Assembly: GCA_902489945.1 (NCBI GenBank)
Contig: CABUBZ010000032.1
Location: forward strand, 1-21,486
Reading direction: 5' to 3'
Length of the DNA: 21,486 nt
Source: an uncultured Collinsella sp.
Lineage (GTDB): Bacteria > Actinomycetota > Coriobacteriia > Coriobacteriales > Coriobacteriaceae
In this document: positions 1 through 13,292 of the stretch, one piece after another
Position numbering within the stretch: the first letter of the stretch is position 1
How the letters are laid out: every line of letters begins with the position of its first letter
Notes under the pieces: generated by a model
Seen by the model: the letters and a program-made list of their open reading frames with translations, nothing else
Told to the model about the DNA's origin: nothing
The model's database searches: none
Made by a program: the position numbers and the translations under genes

Positions 1-1
1 G

Positions 2-121
2 CCGCCGAAGGCCAGGCGCAAGGTTTTCGTAGATTCCGCACGAGCCGAAGAGCACTTAATGTGCTCTTCGTGCGAGCCCAGGACCTGACCGAGCGAAAAC
101 CTTGCGCCTGGCCTTCGGCGG
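2..121. repeat. Long palindromic element, copy 1 (upstream of rplJ)
   Basis: Two perfect 28-bp inverted arms (2-29 and 94-121) enclose a 64-bp core. The core holds a second hairpin, a 10-bp stem (46-55 with 61-70) around the loop TTAAT. The core (TTCCGCACG at 34-42, CACTTAATGTG at 53-63, AGGAC at 80-84) recurs with almost the same spacing in the element at 12946-13090, but the arm sequences differ completely. The element lies about 40 bp upstream of the rplJ promoter. It may continue to the left of the window. Its function is unknown; it could be a terminator or insulator for the preceding operon, or a small non-autonomous repeat. Confidence 0.85.
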
Positions 122-161
122 TGCGGCCGGATGGTGGAATTGTGTGCAGCCCGGTTTCCCG

Positions 162-190
162 TTGACCGACGCCGGGGTCCCCGCCATAAT
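162..190 (+). promoter_or_regulatory. Promoter of the rplJ-rplL operon
   Basis: A TTGACC -35 box (162-167) and a CATAAT -10 box (185-190) are separated by exactly 17 bp, a good match to a housekeeping sigma-70 promoter. Transcription would start near 197, just ahead of the L10 leader. Called by eye from consensus match and position. Confidence 0.7.
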
Positions 191-207
191 ACTTTCGGTT
201 CACGCAC

Positions 208-300
208 GAATCCGCTGCCAGAGACAGCCGGCGCAAACGGGTCTTACCCGCGAGCTTAATGGGACTTCCCGCCAGCCGAGGTGGTCGAGTAGATATGTCT
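208..300 (+). promoter_or_regulatory. Ribosomal protein L10 leader (autoregulatory mRNA structure)
   Basis: The segment around 216-280 contains the conserved primary sequence of the L10 leader family: GCCAGAGACAGCCGGCGC, then AACGGG, then TTAATGGGACTTCCCGCC. In this family L10, or its complex with L7/L12, binds the leader and represses its own operon. It sits directly between the promoter and a leader terminator (305-341), as expected for attenuation control in Gram-positive bacteria. Confidence 0.85.
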
Positions 301-304
301 TCTC

Positions 305-341
305 GCCCCCGTCGCTCATGCAGCGCGGGGGCTTTCTTTTT
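305..341 (+). terminator. Leader attenuator upstream of rplJ
   Basis: The stem GCCCCCG (305-311) pairs with CGGGGGC (326-332), with further pairing possible inside the loop, followed by a T-rich run at 333-341. It ends 65 bases before the rplJ start and follows the L10-binding leader. It is best read as a conditional terminator, so that L10 level sets read-through into rplJL. Confidence 0.8.
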
Positions 342-406
342 GGACATGCCCCCGTCACGTCCTTGTGGCGGACCGTGCCCGGAAAGAATTCGAGGAGGTG
401 TAATTC

Positions 407-928
407 ATGCCCCAGCAGTACAAAATCGACAAGGTTGCAGAGATCGAGTCCCGTATCGCCGAGAACGCCGGTCTGTTCGTCGTCAACTACAACGGTCTGA
501 CGGTTAAGCAGGCTCAGGAGCTGCGTCATCAGCTTCGCGAGTGCGGCGCCGAGATGAAGGTCTACAAGAACAACCTGGTCAAGATCGCCCTCAAGAACCA
601 GGAGCAGCCCGAGATCGACGAGATTCTCGCCGGCCCCGTCGCTTATGTGTTCTACGAGACCGAGCCGGTCGAGGCCGCTAAGGCCCTTAAGGACTTCTCC
701 GCTAAGTCCAAGGGCGTCCTTGAGATCAAGGGCGGTATCTCCGACGGCAAGGCCGTTTCCGCTGATGATGTTAAGGCTATCGCCGAGCTGCCCACCAAGG
801 ATCAGCTTCTCGGCCAGATCGCCGGTCTCATCTCCGGTTTCGCTCGCGACATCGCTGTCTGCGTCAACGGCGTTTCCTCTGGTCTCGCTCGTTCGATCCA
901 GCAGGTCTCCGAGCAGAAGGCAGCCTAG
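407..928 (+). CDS. rplJ: 50S ribosomal protein L10
   Basis: This 173-residue protein forms the base of the ribosomal stalk: it binds 23S rRNA together with L11 and anchors the L7/L12 dimers that recruit translation factors. The N-terminal half has the family pattern, with GLFVVNYNGLTVKQ at about residues 22-35 followed by the basic KVYKNNLVKIAL rRNA-binding stretch. The C-terminal helix that carries L12 ends in SIQQVSEQKAA. The ATG is preceded by a strong AGGAGGTG site at 393-400. It is the first gene of a two-gene operon with rplL, 103 bp downstream, and is controlled by the L10 leader and attenuator upstream. Length is normal for the family. Confidence 0.97.
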   Translation: MPQQYKIDKVAEIESRIAENAGLFVVNYNGLTVKQAQELRHQLRECGAEMKVYKNNLVKIALKNQEQPEIDEILAGPVAYVFYETEPVEAAKALKDFSAKSKGVLEIKGGISDGKAVSADDVKAIAELPTKDQLLGQIAGLISGFARDIAVCVNGVSSGLARSIQQVSEQKAA

Positions 929-1031
929 TCGCTGTTTTCACCCGCGGCGGCAACGCCGCACCCCCTGGCGCATTCGCGCTGTGTTTTAACTGATCTCCGT
1001 GCACAGACACGGAAACCGAAAGGACTTAGAA

Positions 1032-1409
1032 ATGGCTAAGCTTACCACCGATGAGATCATCGATGCTCTTAAGGAAATGACCCTTCTCGAGGCTTCCGAG
1101 CTCGTTAAGGCTATCGAGGACACCTTCGGCGTTTCCGCCGCTGCTCCTGCCGCTGTTGTCGCCGCTCCCGCTGCTGGCGCTGCTGAGGCCGAGGAGAAGA
1201 CCGAGTTTGACGTCGTGCTCGAGGGCTTCGGCGACAACAAGATCCAGGTCATCAAGGCCGTCCGTGAGCTCACCAACCTTGGCCTGAAGGAGGCCAAGGA
1301 GGTCGTCGAGGGCGCTCCCAAGGCTGTTCTCGAGGGTGCCAAGAAGGAGGACGCCGAGGCTGCCAAGGAGAAGCTCGAGGCTGCTGGCGCTGCTGTCACC
1401 CTCAAGTAA
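1032..1409 (+). CDS. rplL: 50S ribosomal protein L7/L12
   Basis: This 125-residue acidic stalk protein is present in several copies per ribosome and binds EF-G, EF-Tu, IF2 and release factors. The N-terminal dimerisation and L10-binding domain (MAKLTTDEIIDALKEMTLLE) leads into an Ala/Pro-rich flexible hinge at about residues 37-53. The C-terminal factor-binding domain follows, with the family signature GLKEAKEVVEGAPKAV. The start at 1032 is chosen because homologues begin MAKLT and AAAGGACTT at 1019-1026 is a usable ribosome site. An upstream ATG at 999 in the same frame would add 11 residues unlike the family. A strong terminator follows at 1438-1475, so the operon ends here rather than continuing into rpoB. 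Confidence 0.97.
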   Translation: MAKLTTDEIIDALKEMTLLEASELVKAIEDTFGVSAAAPAAVVAAPAAGAAEAEEKTEFDVVLEGFGDNKIQVIKAVRELTNLGLKEAKEVVEGAPKAVLEGAKKEDAEAAKEKLEAAGAAVTLK

Positions 1410-1437
1410 TCAGGCTTTCTCGCCAGATTTCTTTGCA

Positions 1438-1475
1438 GACGGGGTTCGCATTGCGAGCCCCGTCTTTTTTGTTTT
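1438..1475 (+). terminator. Rho-independent terminator after rplL
   Basis: GACGGGG (1438-1444) pairs with CCCCGTC (1458-1464), extended by partial pairing inside, and is followed by a T-rich run (TTTTTTGTTTTT). It separates the rplJL operon from galU. Confidence 0.9.
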
Positions 1476-1723
1476 TCGGTCCCTCGACATCGGTTGCTCA
1501 AACTGCCATGTTCTGTGATTTGCGTCGTATCGGCTGCCTTGCCGTTGGGCAATAAAATTGCACCATTCGAGCAATAATTTGCGTTGACCTGCTGAAGAAT
1601 TGTCTTTGCCTTGTAGTGATACATGGTTTCGGCAGTAAGATACTTCGGTATCGCAATTTGGTCTGCGGCTGTATACCGCACGCATGGGGCGCATGTGCGC
1701 CTGCGAAAGGATCTTTGAATAAC
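1476..1723 (+). other. Intergenic region and 5' leader before galU
   Basis: With the terminator, the gap between rplL and galU is about 310 bases. I see no credible gene in it. TTGACC occurs at 1584-1589 but has no good -10 box at the right distance, so I do not assign a promoter. A small hairpin GATAC-TTCG-GTATC (1639-1652) has the stable C(UUCG)G tetraloop form, and short GC-rich self-complementary stretches follow at 1662-1702. This may be a structured leader for galU. Confidence 0.4.
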
Positions 1724-2632
1724 ATGAAGGCAATCATCCCCGCCGCCGGTCTTGGCACGCGTTTTCTGCCTGGCACCAAGTGCACGCCTAAAGAGATGCT
1801 GCCGGTGCTCGACAAGCCGGTCATCCAGTACGTCGTCGAGGAGGCACTCGACCCCGAGGAGGTCGACGACGCCATCATCGTTACCTCTCCCGGTAAGCCC
1901 GAGCTGCTGAGCTACTTCCAGCCTGATCGCTCGCTCGAGAACCTGCTGCGCGAGCGCGGCAAGAACGCTTATGCCGACGCCGTCGCCCATGCGGGCGGTA
2001 TGCCGGTCGACTTCCGCTACCAGTACGAGCCCAAGGGCCTCGGTCACGCCATTCGCTCTGCTGCCGACGCCGTGGCAGGGGAGAACTTCCTGGTTCTTCT
2101 GGGTGACTACGTTGTACCCAACCGCGACATCTGCGATAAGATGCTTGCCGTCTCCAAGGAGCACGGTGGCGCTTCGGTTATCGCTGTTGCCGCGTGCGCT
2201 CCCGAGGAAGTCAGCCGTTATGGCGTTATCGCCGGTGACCGCGTGGGCTCGCTCGAGGGCTTCGAGAATGTTGCCGATGCCGAGCCGGGCGCTGTCTGGC
2301 GTATCGGCGGTCTGGTCGAGAAGCCTGCCCCCGAGGCAGCTCCCTCCAACCTGTACATCGTCGGCCGCTATCTGCTGAGCCCGCTGGTCATGGACCTGCT
2401 CGCCGATCAGCAGGCCGGCAAGGGCGGCGAGATCCAGCTCACCGACGCCATGGCCCGTTCGCTCGACCGTGAGGCCATGTATGCGGTCGTCATCGACCCG
2501 CTGTCGGGCTACGACACCGGCACTCCCTCTGGTTGGATGGCCACCAACGCCCTCATGGCTGCAAGCGACCCCCGCTTTGCCAGCGCCTTCTGGGACGCCA
2601 TCGACGAGCGCGGCGGATTGATGCGCAAGTAA
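1724..2632 (+). CDS. galU: UTP-glucose-1-phosphate uridylyltransferase
   Basis: The enzyme makes UDP-glucose from UTP and glucose-1-phosphate for cell-envelope glycans and galactose metabolism. The 302-residue product starts MKAIIPAAGLGTRFLPGTK, the nucleotide-binding signature, followed by KEMLPVLDKPVIQYVVEEA. LVLLGDYVVPN holds the metal-binding Asp, and GLVEKPAP, GGEIQLTDAM and GYDTGTPSGW are family motifs of the sugar-phosphate site. The start at 1724 is chosen because the signature begins there, with AAAGGA at 1706-1711; an in-frame ATG at 1616 would add 36 non-homologous residues. It has its own terminator downstream. Placed between rplL and rpoB it interrupts the usual rplJL-rpoBC arrangement and has no obvious functional tie to its neighbours. 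Confidence 0.95.
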   Translation: MKAIIPAAGLGTRFLPGTKCTPKEMLPVLDKPVIQYVVEEALDPEEVDDAIIVTSPGKPELLSYFQPDRSLENLLRERGKNAYADAVAHAGGMPVDFRYQYEPKGLGHAIRSAADAVAGENFLVLLGDYVVPNRDICDKMLAVSKEHGGASVIAVAACAPEEVSRYGVIAGDRVGSLEGFENVADAEPGAVWRIGGLVEKPAPEAAPSNLYIVGRYLLSPLVMDLLADQQAGKGGEIQLTDAMARSLDREAMYAVVIDPLSGYDTGTPSGWMATNALMAASDPRFASAFWDAIDERGGLMRK

Positions 2633-2652
2633 GCCTTCGGGCATCGACATTT

Positions 2653-2685
2653 ACGGGCGCGGACTTCGGTTCGCGCCCGTTTTTT
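2653..2685 (+). terminator. Rho-independent terminator after galU
   Basis: A perfect 9-bp stem ACGGGCGCG (2653-2661) / CGCGCCCGT (2672-2680) is followed by a run of six T at 2680-2685. Confidence 0.92.
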
Positions 2686-2728
2686 ATAAGAGCTGCGATT
2701 GCCGGCTCTCTGTTCACAGAAAATATAT

Positions 2729-2740
2729 GAACAGGTGTTC
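2729..2740. promoter_or_regulatory. LexA (SOS) box-like palindrome upstream of rpoB
   Basis: The palindrome GAACAGGTGTTC fits GAAC-RNRY-GTTC, the core of the Gram-positive LexA/DinR box, and is followed by GA as in the longer actinobacterial form. It lies between the galU terminator and the proposed rpoB promoter, just after an AT-rich stretch (2720-2728). A half-site TGTTCA at 2711-2716 lies nearby. No SOS gene is visible in the window. A chance match is possible. Confidence 0.35.
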
Positions 2741-2818
2741 GATATACATGCATCTACCTGCGCATTTTCTGTCGAAAAACTTTGCTACTCCAAAAACTCA
2801 ATCGCGTCAAGGCTTTTC

Positions 2819-2846
2819 TTGCCCAACGGTCGGTACCTGATAAACT
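2819..2846 (+). promoter_or_regulatory. Probable rpoBC promoter
   Basis: TTGCCC (2819-2824) and TAAACT (2841-2846) are 16 bp apart. The -10 box is preceded by TG one base upstream (TGATAAACT), an extended -10 form. The leader to the rpoB start would be about 67 nt. Consensus match is moderate. Confidence 0.5.
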
Positions 2847-2919
2847 ATTAGGTTGCGATAACTGGCGAAGCTATGCCTCGCCAACCCACCGAGCATTTCC
2901 GTGAAGGAGGAAAAACCTG

Positions 2920-6411
<3,492 letters not shown>

Positions 6412-6417
6412 TTGACT

Positions 6418-10893
<4,476 letters not shown>

Positions 10894-10899
10894 CTAGTT

Positions 10900-10921
10900 C
10901 CGCCGTTCTAACGAACGGCGG
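10900..10921 (+). other. GC-rich hairpin after rpoC
   Basis: A perfect 9-bp stem CCGCCGTTC (10900-10908) / GAACGGCGG (10913-10921) with a 4-base loop sits 6 bases after the rpoC stop. There is no T-run, so it is more likely an mRNA 3' stabiliser or part of a Rho-dependent end than an intrinsic terminator. Confidence 0.6.
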
Positions 10922-10939
10922 CGACCTCCGTCGCTGCGT

Positions 10940-11035
10940 GGCCCCCAGAGCTACAATCTGTCATTCAAAAGGCAGGGCATGACCAAAAGGTCAATGCCCT
11001 GCCTTTTTCATGCCACCTTGTACGCTCTGGGGGCC
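10940..11035. repeat. Nested inverted repeat between rpoC and the sigma gene
   Basis: Outer 12-bp arms GGCCCCCAGAGC (10940-10951) and its exact complement (11024-11035) enclose the strong terminator hairpin at 10967-11007. The whole 96 bp can fold as one long interrupted cruciform. It is similar in topology to the palindromic elements at 2-121 and 12946-13090 but does not share their core. Confidence 0.75.
10967..11008 (+). terminator. Bidirectional terminator after rpoC
   Basis: A perfect 14-bp stem AAAAGGCAGGGCAT (10967-10980) pairs with 10994-11007. An inner GACC-AAAA-GGTC hairpin sits on top and a T-run ends at 11008. A-rich on the left and T-rich on the right, it can end transcription in either direction. 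Confidence 0.9.
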
Positions 11036-11074
11036 GCTCGCTTGCGTATGCTCAACCTGTTGCGTTCCGTTGAT

Positions 11075-11118
11075 CCCTTGCCAAAAAGGGACGGATTAAT
11101 TTTGGTAGGTTTTTCCTG
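11075..11118 (+). repeat. Intergenic repeat, copy A (plus orientation)
   Basis: A 44-bp unit starting CCCTTGCCAAAAAGGGAC and ending TTTTTCCTG matches the reverse complement of 12883-12925 at about 37 of 43 aligned positions with one gap. The two copies bracket the sigma/anti-sigma pair in inverted orientation. The internal CCCTT...AAGGG can form a small hairpin. The sequence style (AAAGGGACnGnTTAATTTT) resembles repeats seen near REP-associated tyrosine transposases, but no transposase is present, so that link is a guess. Confidence 0.75.
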
Positions 11119-11126
11119 CTTGAATT

Positions 11127-11155
11127 TGAAACATTTCGTCCGGCCAGAGCGTATC
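11127..11155 (+). promoter_or_regulatory. ECF-type promoter, probably autoregulated, for the sigma/anti-sigma operon
   Basis: TGAAAC (11127-11132), 17 bp, then CGTATC (11150-11155) closely matches the SigW-type ECF consensus TGAAAC-N16/17-CGTA. It lies about 50 bases upstream of the sigma gene start, so the factor probably transcribes its own operon. No convincing sigma-70 promoter is seen nearby. Confidence 0.55.
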
Positions 11156-11203
11156 TATGGTGAGGACCTCATCAAGAATTATTACCGTCACCGGGAGGTG
11201 ATT

Positions 11204-11722
11204 ATGGAAGAACAAGCATTTAGACAGGCGGTTGAAGATCACAGAGATGTCGTGTTTCGAATCGCATTGACGTATCTGCGCGATCGTGCCGATGCCGACG
11301 ATGTCGCTCAAGACGTCTTTCTGAAGTTACTCAAAAGCGATGCGCAATTTGAAAGCTGGGAACATCTTCGTCGATGGCTTATCCGGGTCACGATCAATGA
11401 ATGCAAATCTCTCTTTCGAAAGCCATGGAGGCGTGTGGAGGATATTGAGAACCTGGCCGATTCGCTTTCGACGGCGCAGGAGGAGACCAAGGCGGTCCTG
11501 TCAGACGTTATGCGACTTCCGGAACGATTCCGTGTTCCCATCATGCTCTATTACTATCTGGGCTTTTCGACCTCAGAGATTGCCGAGTTATTGCATGTGC
11601 CAGCCGCGACTGTTCGAACGCGTTTGGCTCGCGGCAGATCGAAGCTCAAGTTCATCCTAGAGGAGGGCGACCGTGAAATCCAATCAAATCAAGCAGGCCT
11701 TCGAGTCCGTCCAAGCCGATAG
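11204..11722 (+). CDS. RNA polymerase sigma factor, ECF subfamily (sigma-70 family)
   Basis: A 172-residue two-domain sigma factor. Region 2 spans about residues 10-70 (VVFRIALTYLRDRADADDVAQ, with the core-binding helix, then LRRWLIRVTINECKSLFRKPW). A linker leads to region 4, a helix-turn-helix reading the -35 box, at about residues 100-153 (LPERFRVPIMLYYYLGFSTS, EIAELLHVPAATVRTRLARG, RSKLKFIL). The ATG at 11204 follows GGGAGGTG at 11193-11200; the frame is open further upstream but has no family similarity there. Its end overlaps the next gene by 50 bp, so the two are translationally coupled. It contains TTA codons, which the flanking ribosomal and polymerase genes avoid, and sits between inverted repeats, suggesting later insertion. 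Which stress it responds to cannot be told. Confidence 0.93.
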   Translation: MEEQAFRQAVEDHRDVVFRIALTYLRDRADADDVAQDVFLKLLKSDAQFESWEHLRRWLIRVTINECKSLFRKPWRRVEDIENLADSLSTAQEETKAVLSDVMRLPERFRVPIMLYYYLGFSTSEIAELLHVPAATVRTRLARGRSKLKFILEEGDREIQSNQAGLRVRPSR

Positions 11723-12749
11723 CGATCTTGCTGACCGTGTTCTATATGCCGCTGCTGGTGAGCCGCTTCGCCGAAAGGGTCACGCGAAGCCTCTGTATGT
11801 TGCCGTGATCGGATGCCTTGCCGGAGTGCTGGCGACCGGAGGGGTCGCCTACGCCGTCGTCAATTCCAGCTATTTTGCCTCTGCCTGGGGAAACCACGGC
11901 AACGGGGATTCCATTACCTGGACCAACGGCGGCTCATCGGGAACTAAATATACCTACACCAGAGAGTTTGGCGATGGCATCGCGCCCCAAAGCCTGGAAG
12001 GCGCAGTCCAGGAGGTTAATCTGTCCGTCGAGGGCAACGGCTATACGCTTGATATCCATGAGATGGCAATCGACCAAAACGGCTGCGGAGCCGTGACGTT
12101 TACGTTGTCCAATCCAAATGGAGTTAACTACTACAAGCCAGCAGCAGAGATTGGCGAACTTGTTCTCTATGGTGAAGAAGAGCAGGGCATCGGCACGCCC
12201 GATATGAAGTTCGGCGAGGAATGGCCTGACACGCGCAGCACAATTGATAAGGACACATCAAGCGATACTGTCATTAATGGCACGATGTACTTTGCCGCTA
12301 TGGATCGCGAGCGAGATTTGCAACATGCTGTCACCTGGAATATCCACTGGACCGAGGGTGAAGGTGAGAGTGCGAGGCGGTTTGAGGCGTCGACACCCGA
12401 GTTCAATATTGGAGCGTACGTCGATACAAAGGAACTCCGCTCCGGTGACTCGCCTCTTGAGATTAGCCCGTTTTCCATCCAGACGCACATCGATGATTTG
12501 GGCTATGAAGCAGTTGATAATAAGCTGACCGTCAGCTACAAGGATGGATCGGAGCAGATTATCGAAGATGACGACGCAGGGGTGTTCAACTTATATTTTT
12601 CTTATGGGCGCAATAGCGGAGAGAACATCTGGGTGCCAACGAAGTTGATTGATGTCGATCAAGTTGTCTCGGTAACCCTTGAGGGCACGAGGTGCACGTC
12701 AACAGGAGAGACCGAAACTGAAGTACCCTTTACCATCGTCTATTCGTAA
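11673..12749 (+). CDS. Membrane-anchored putative anti-sigma factor
   Basis: A 358-residue protein starting at GTG 11673, with AGGAGGG at 11661-11667 inside the sigma gene. The N-terminal 40 residues are cytoplasmic-type and helical (IKQAFESVQADSDLADRVLY). One membrane segment follows at about residues 41-63 (YVAVIGCLAGVLATGGVAYA), then about 295 residues outside. The outer part is beta-rich and acidic (for example GNGYTLDIHEMAIDQNGCGA) and resembles DUF4179-type anti-sigma proteins of Firmicutes; I judge this from pattern only. Position and overlap with the ECF sigma gene support sequestration of the sigma factor at the membrane and release on an envelope signal. No zinc-binding HxxxCxxC motif is seen, so it is not a ZAS-type anti-sigma. 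A terminator follows directly. Confidence 0.75.
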   Translation: MKSNQIKQAFESVQADSDLADRVLYAAAGEPLRRKGHAKPLYVAVIGCLAGVLATGGVAYAVVNSSYFASAWGNHGNGDSITWTNGGSSGTKYTYTREFGDGIAPQSLEGAVQEVNLSVEGNGYTLDIHEMAIDQNGCGAVTFTLSNPNGVNYYKPAAEIGELVLYGEEEQGIGTPDMKFGEEWPDTRSTIDKDTSSDTVINGTMYFAAMDRERDLQHAVTWNIHWTEGEGESARRFEASTPEFNIGAYVDTKELRSGDSPLEISPFSIQTHIDDLGYEAVDNKLTVSYKDGSEQIIEDDDAGVFNLYFSYGRNSGENIWVPTKLIDVDQVVSVTLEGTRCTSTGETETEVPFTIVYS

Positions 12750-12753
12750 GGTC

Positions 12754-12788
12754 TAGGCCGCTTCCCAAGAGGGGAAGCGGCCTATTTT
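12754..12788 (+). terminator. Rho-independent terminator after the anti-sigma gene
   Basis: A 13-bp perfect stem TAGGCCGCTTCCC (12754-12766) / complement (12772-12784) with a 5-base loop, followed by TTTT at 12785-12788. It starts 4 bases after the stop codon. Confidence 0.88.
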
Positions 12789-12882
12789 GCGTTATATGGA
12801 CGGTTAGATTGAACGCTATTTATCTGATTCTCGGAAGAACGTGGCAAAAGGATGCGAATCACCGTGAAGAGCGACGTTTCCC

Positions 12883-12925
12883 CAGATAAAACCGGCCAAA
12901 ATTAACCTGTCCCTTTTTGGCAGGG
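12883..12925 (-). repeat. Intergenic repeat, copy B (minus orientation)
   Basis: The reverse complement of 12883-12925 reads CCCTGCCAAAAAGGGACAGG and continues TTAATTTTGGCCGG, matching copy A at 11075-11118 with about 37 of 43 identical. It marks the right border of the sigma/anti-sigma segment, immediately followed by the palindromic element. Confidence 0.75.
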
Positions 12926-12945
12926 AACGTTGCCCCGACGAGCAC

Positions 12946-13090
12946 GTCGGATCCCCGGCCCGGGCGGCCCAGGTTTTAAGTTTGTCGCGAGTTCCGCACG
13001 CAAAGGAAAGCACTTAATGTGCTTTCCGTCTTGCGCAGGACTGTAGAGCAGCAAACTTAAAACCTGGGCCGCCCGGGCCGGAGATCCGAC
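12946..13090. repeat. Long palindromic element, copy 2 (upstream of rpsL)
   Basis: Two 39-bp arms (12946-12984 and 13052-13090) are complementary at 38 of 39 positions and enclose a 67-bp core. The inner hairpin GGAAAGCAC-TTAAT-GTGCTTTCC lies at 13005-13027. The core shares TTCCGCACG (12992-13000), CACTTAATGTG (13011-13021) and AGGAC (13037-13041) with the copy at 2-121, at spacings differing by at most one base. The arms are unrelated between copies. It lies 80 bp upstream of the rpsL promoter, in the same orientation as copy 1. Confidence 0.9.
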
Positions 13091-13170
13091 CCGCGCACAG
13101 AAGGGGATTCCTTTTGTGTAGGCTTTGCGGAAATGTGCTCATTTTGGGATACGCCCGGCGGCGTGGTCTG

Positions 13171-13199
13171 TTGACGGCACAGCTAACGGCACGTATCCT
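13171..13199 (+). promoter_or_regulatory. Promoter of the rpsL-rpsG-fusA-rpsJ operon
   Basis: TTGACG (13171-13176), a 17-bp spacer, and TATCCT (13194-13199) form a good sigma-70 promoter. Transcription would begin near 13206, giving a leader of about 87 nt before rpsL. Confidence 0.65.
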
Positions 13200-13292
13200 A
13201 TCGAACTGCGTGTTTCGTAGGGGGATGCTGACCCCTCGATTCAAGCCGTTGCACTTTACAGAAAGCTGGAATCATTCGAGAAGGAGTACGCT

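Larger units (their letters stand above)
12789..13170. other. Gene-free stretch between anti-sigma and rpsL promoter
   Basis: No gene is supported in this stretch. It holds, in order, about 95 bases of unremarkable sequence, repeat copy B (12883-12925), a small hairpin CCGACG-AGCA-CGTCGG (12935-12950), the long palindromic element (12946-13090), and about 80 bases without recognisable structure before the rpsL promoter. Confidence 0.6.

Noticed and set aside
986..2650. A minus-strand open frame of 554 codons across rplL and galU
   Set aside because: It runs opposite two clear genes and two terminators; its product shows no domain.
10979..11203. N-terminal extension of the ECF sigma gene by 75 codons
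   Set aside because: It would begin inside the terminator stem and run through repeat A and the ECF promoter; the homology and ribosome site begin at 11204.
11673..11722. Possible frameshift between sigma and anti-sigma genes, given the 50-bp overlap
   Set aside because: The sigma region 4 is complete before the overlap and the second gene has its own start and ribosome site, so this is ordinary coupling.
12785..13292. Several short open frames in the gap before rpsL
   Set aside because: They run through repeat B and the palindromic element, have no ribosome site, and their products only translate the repeats.
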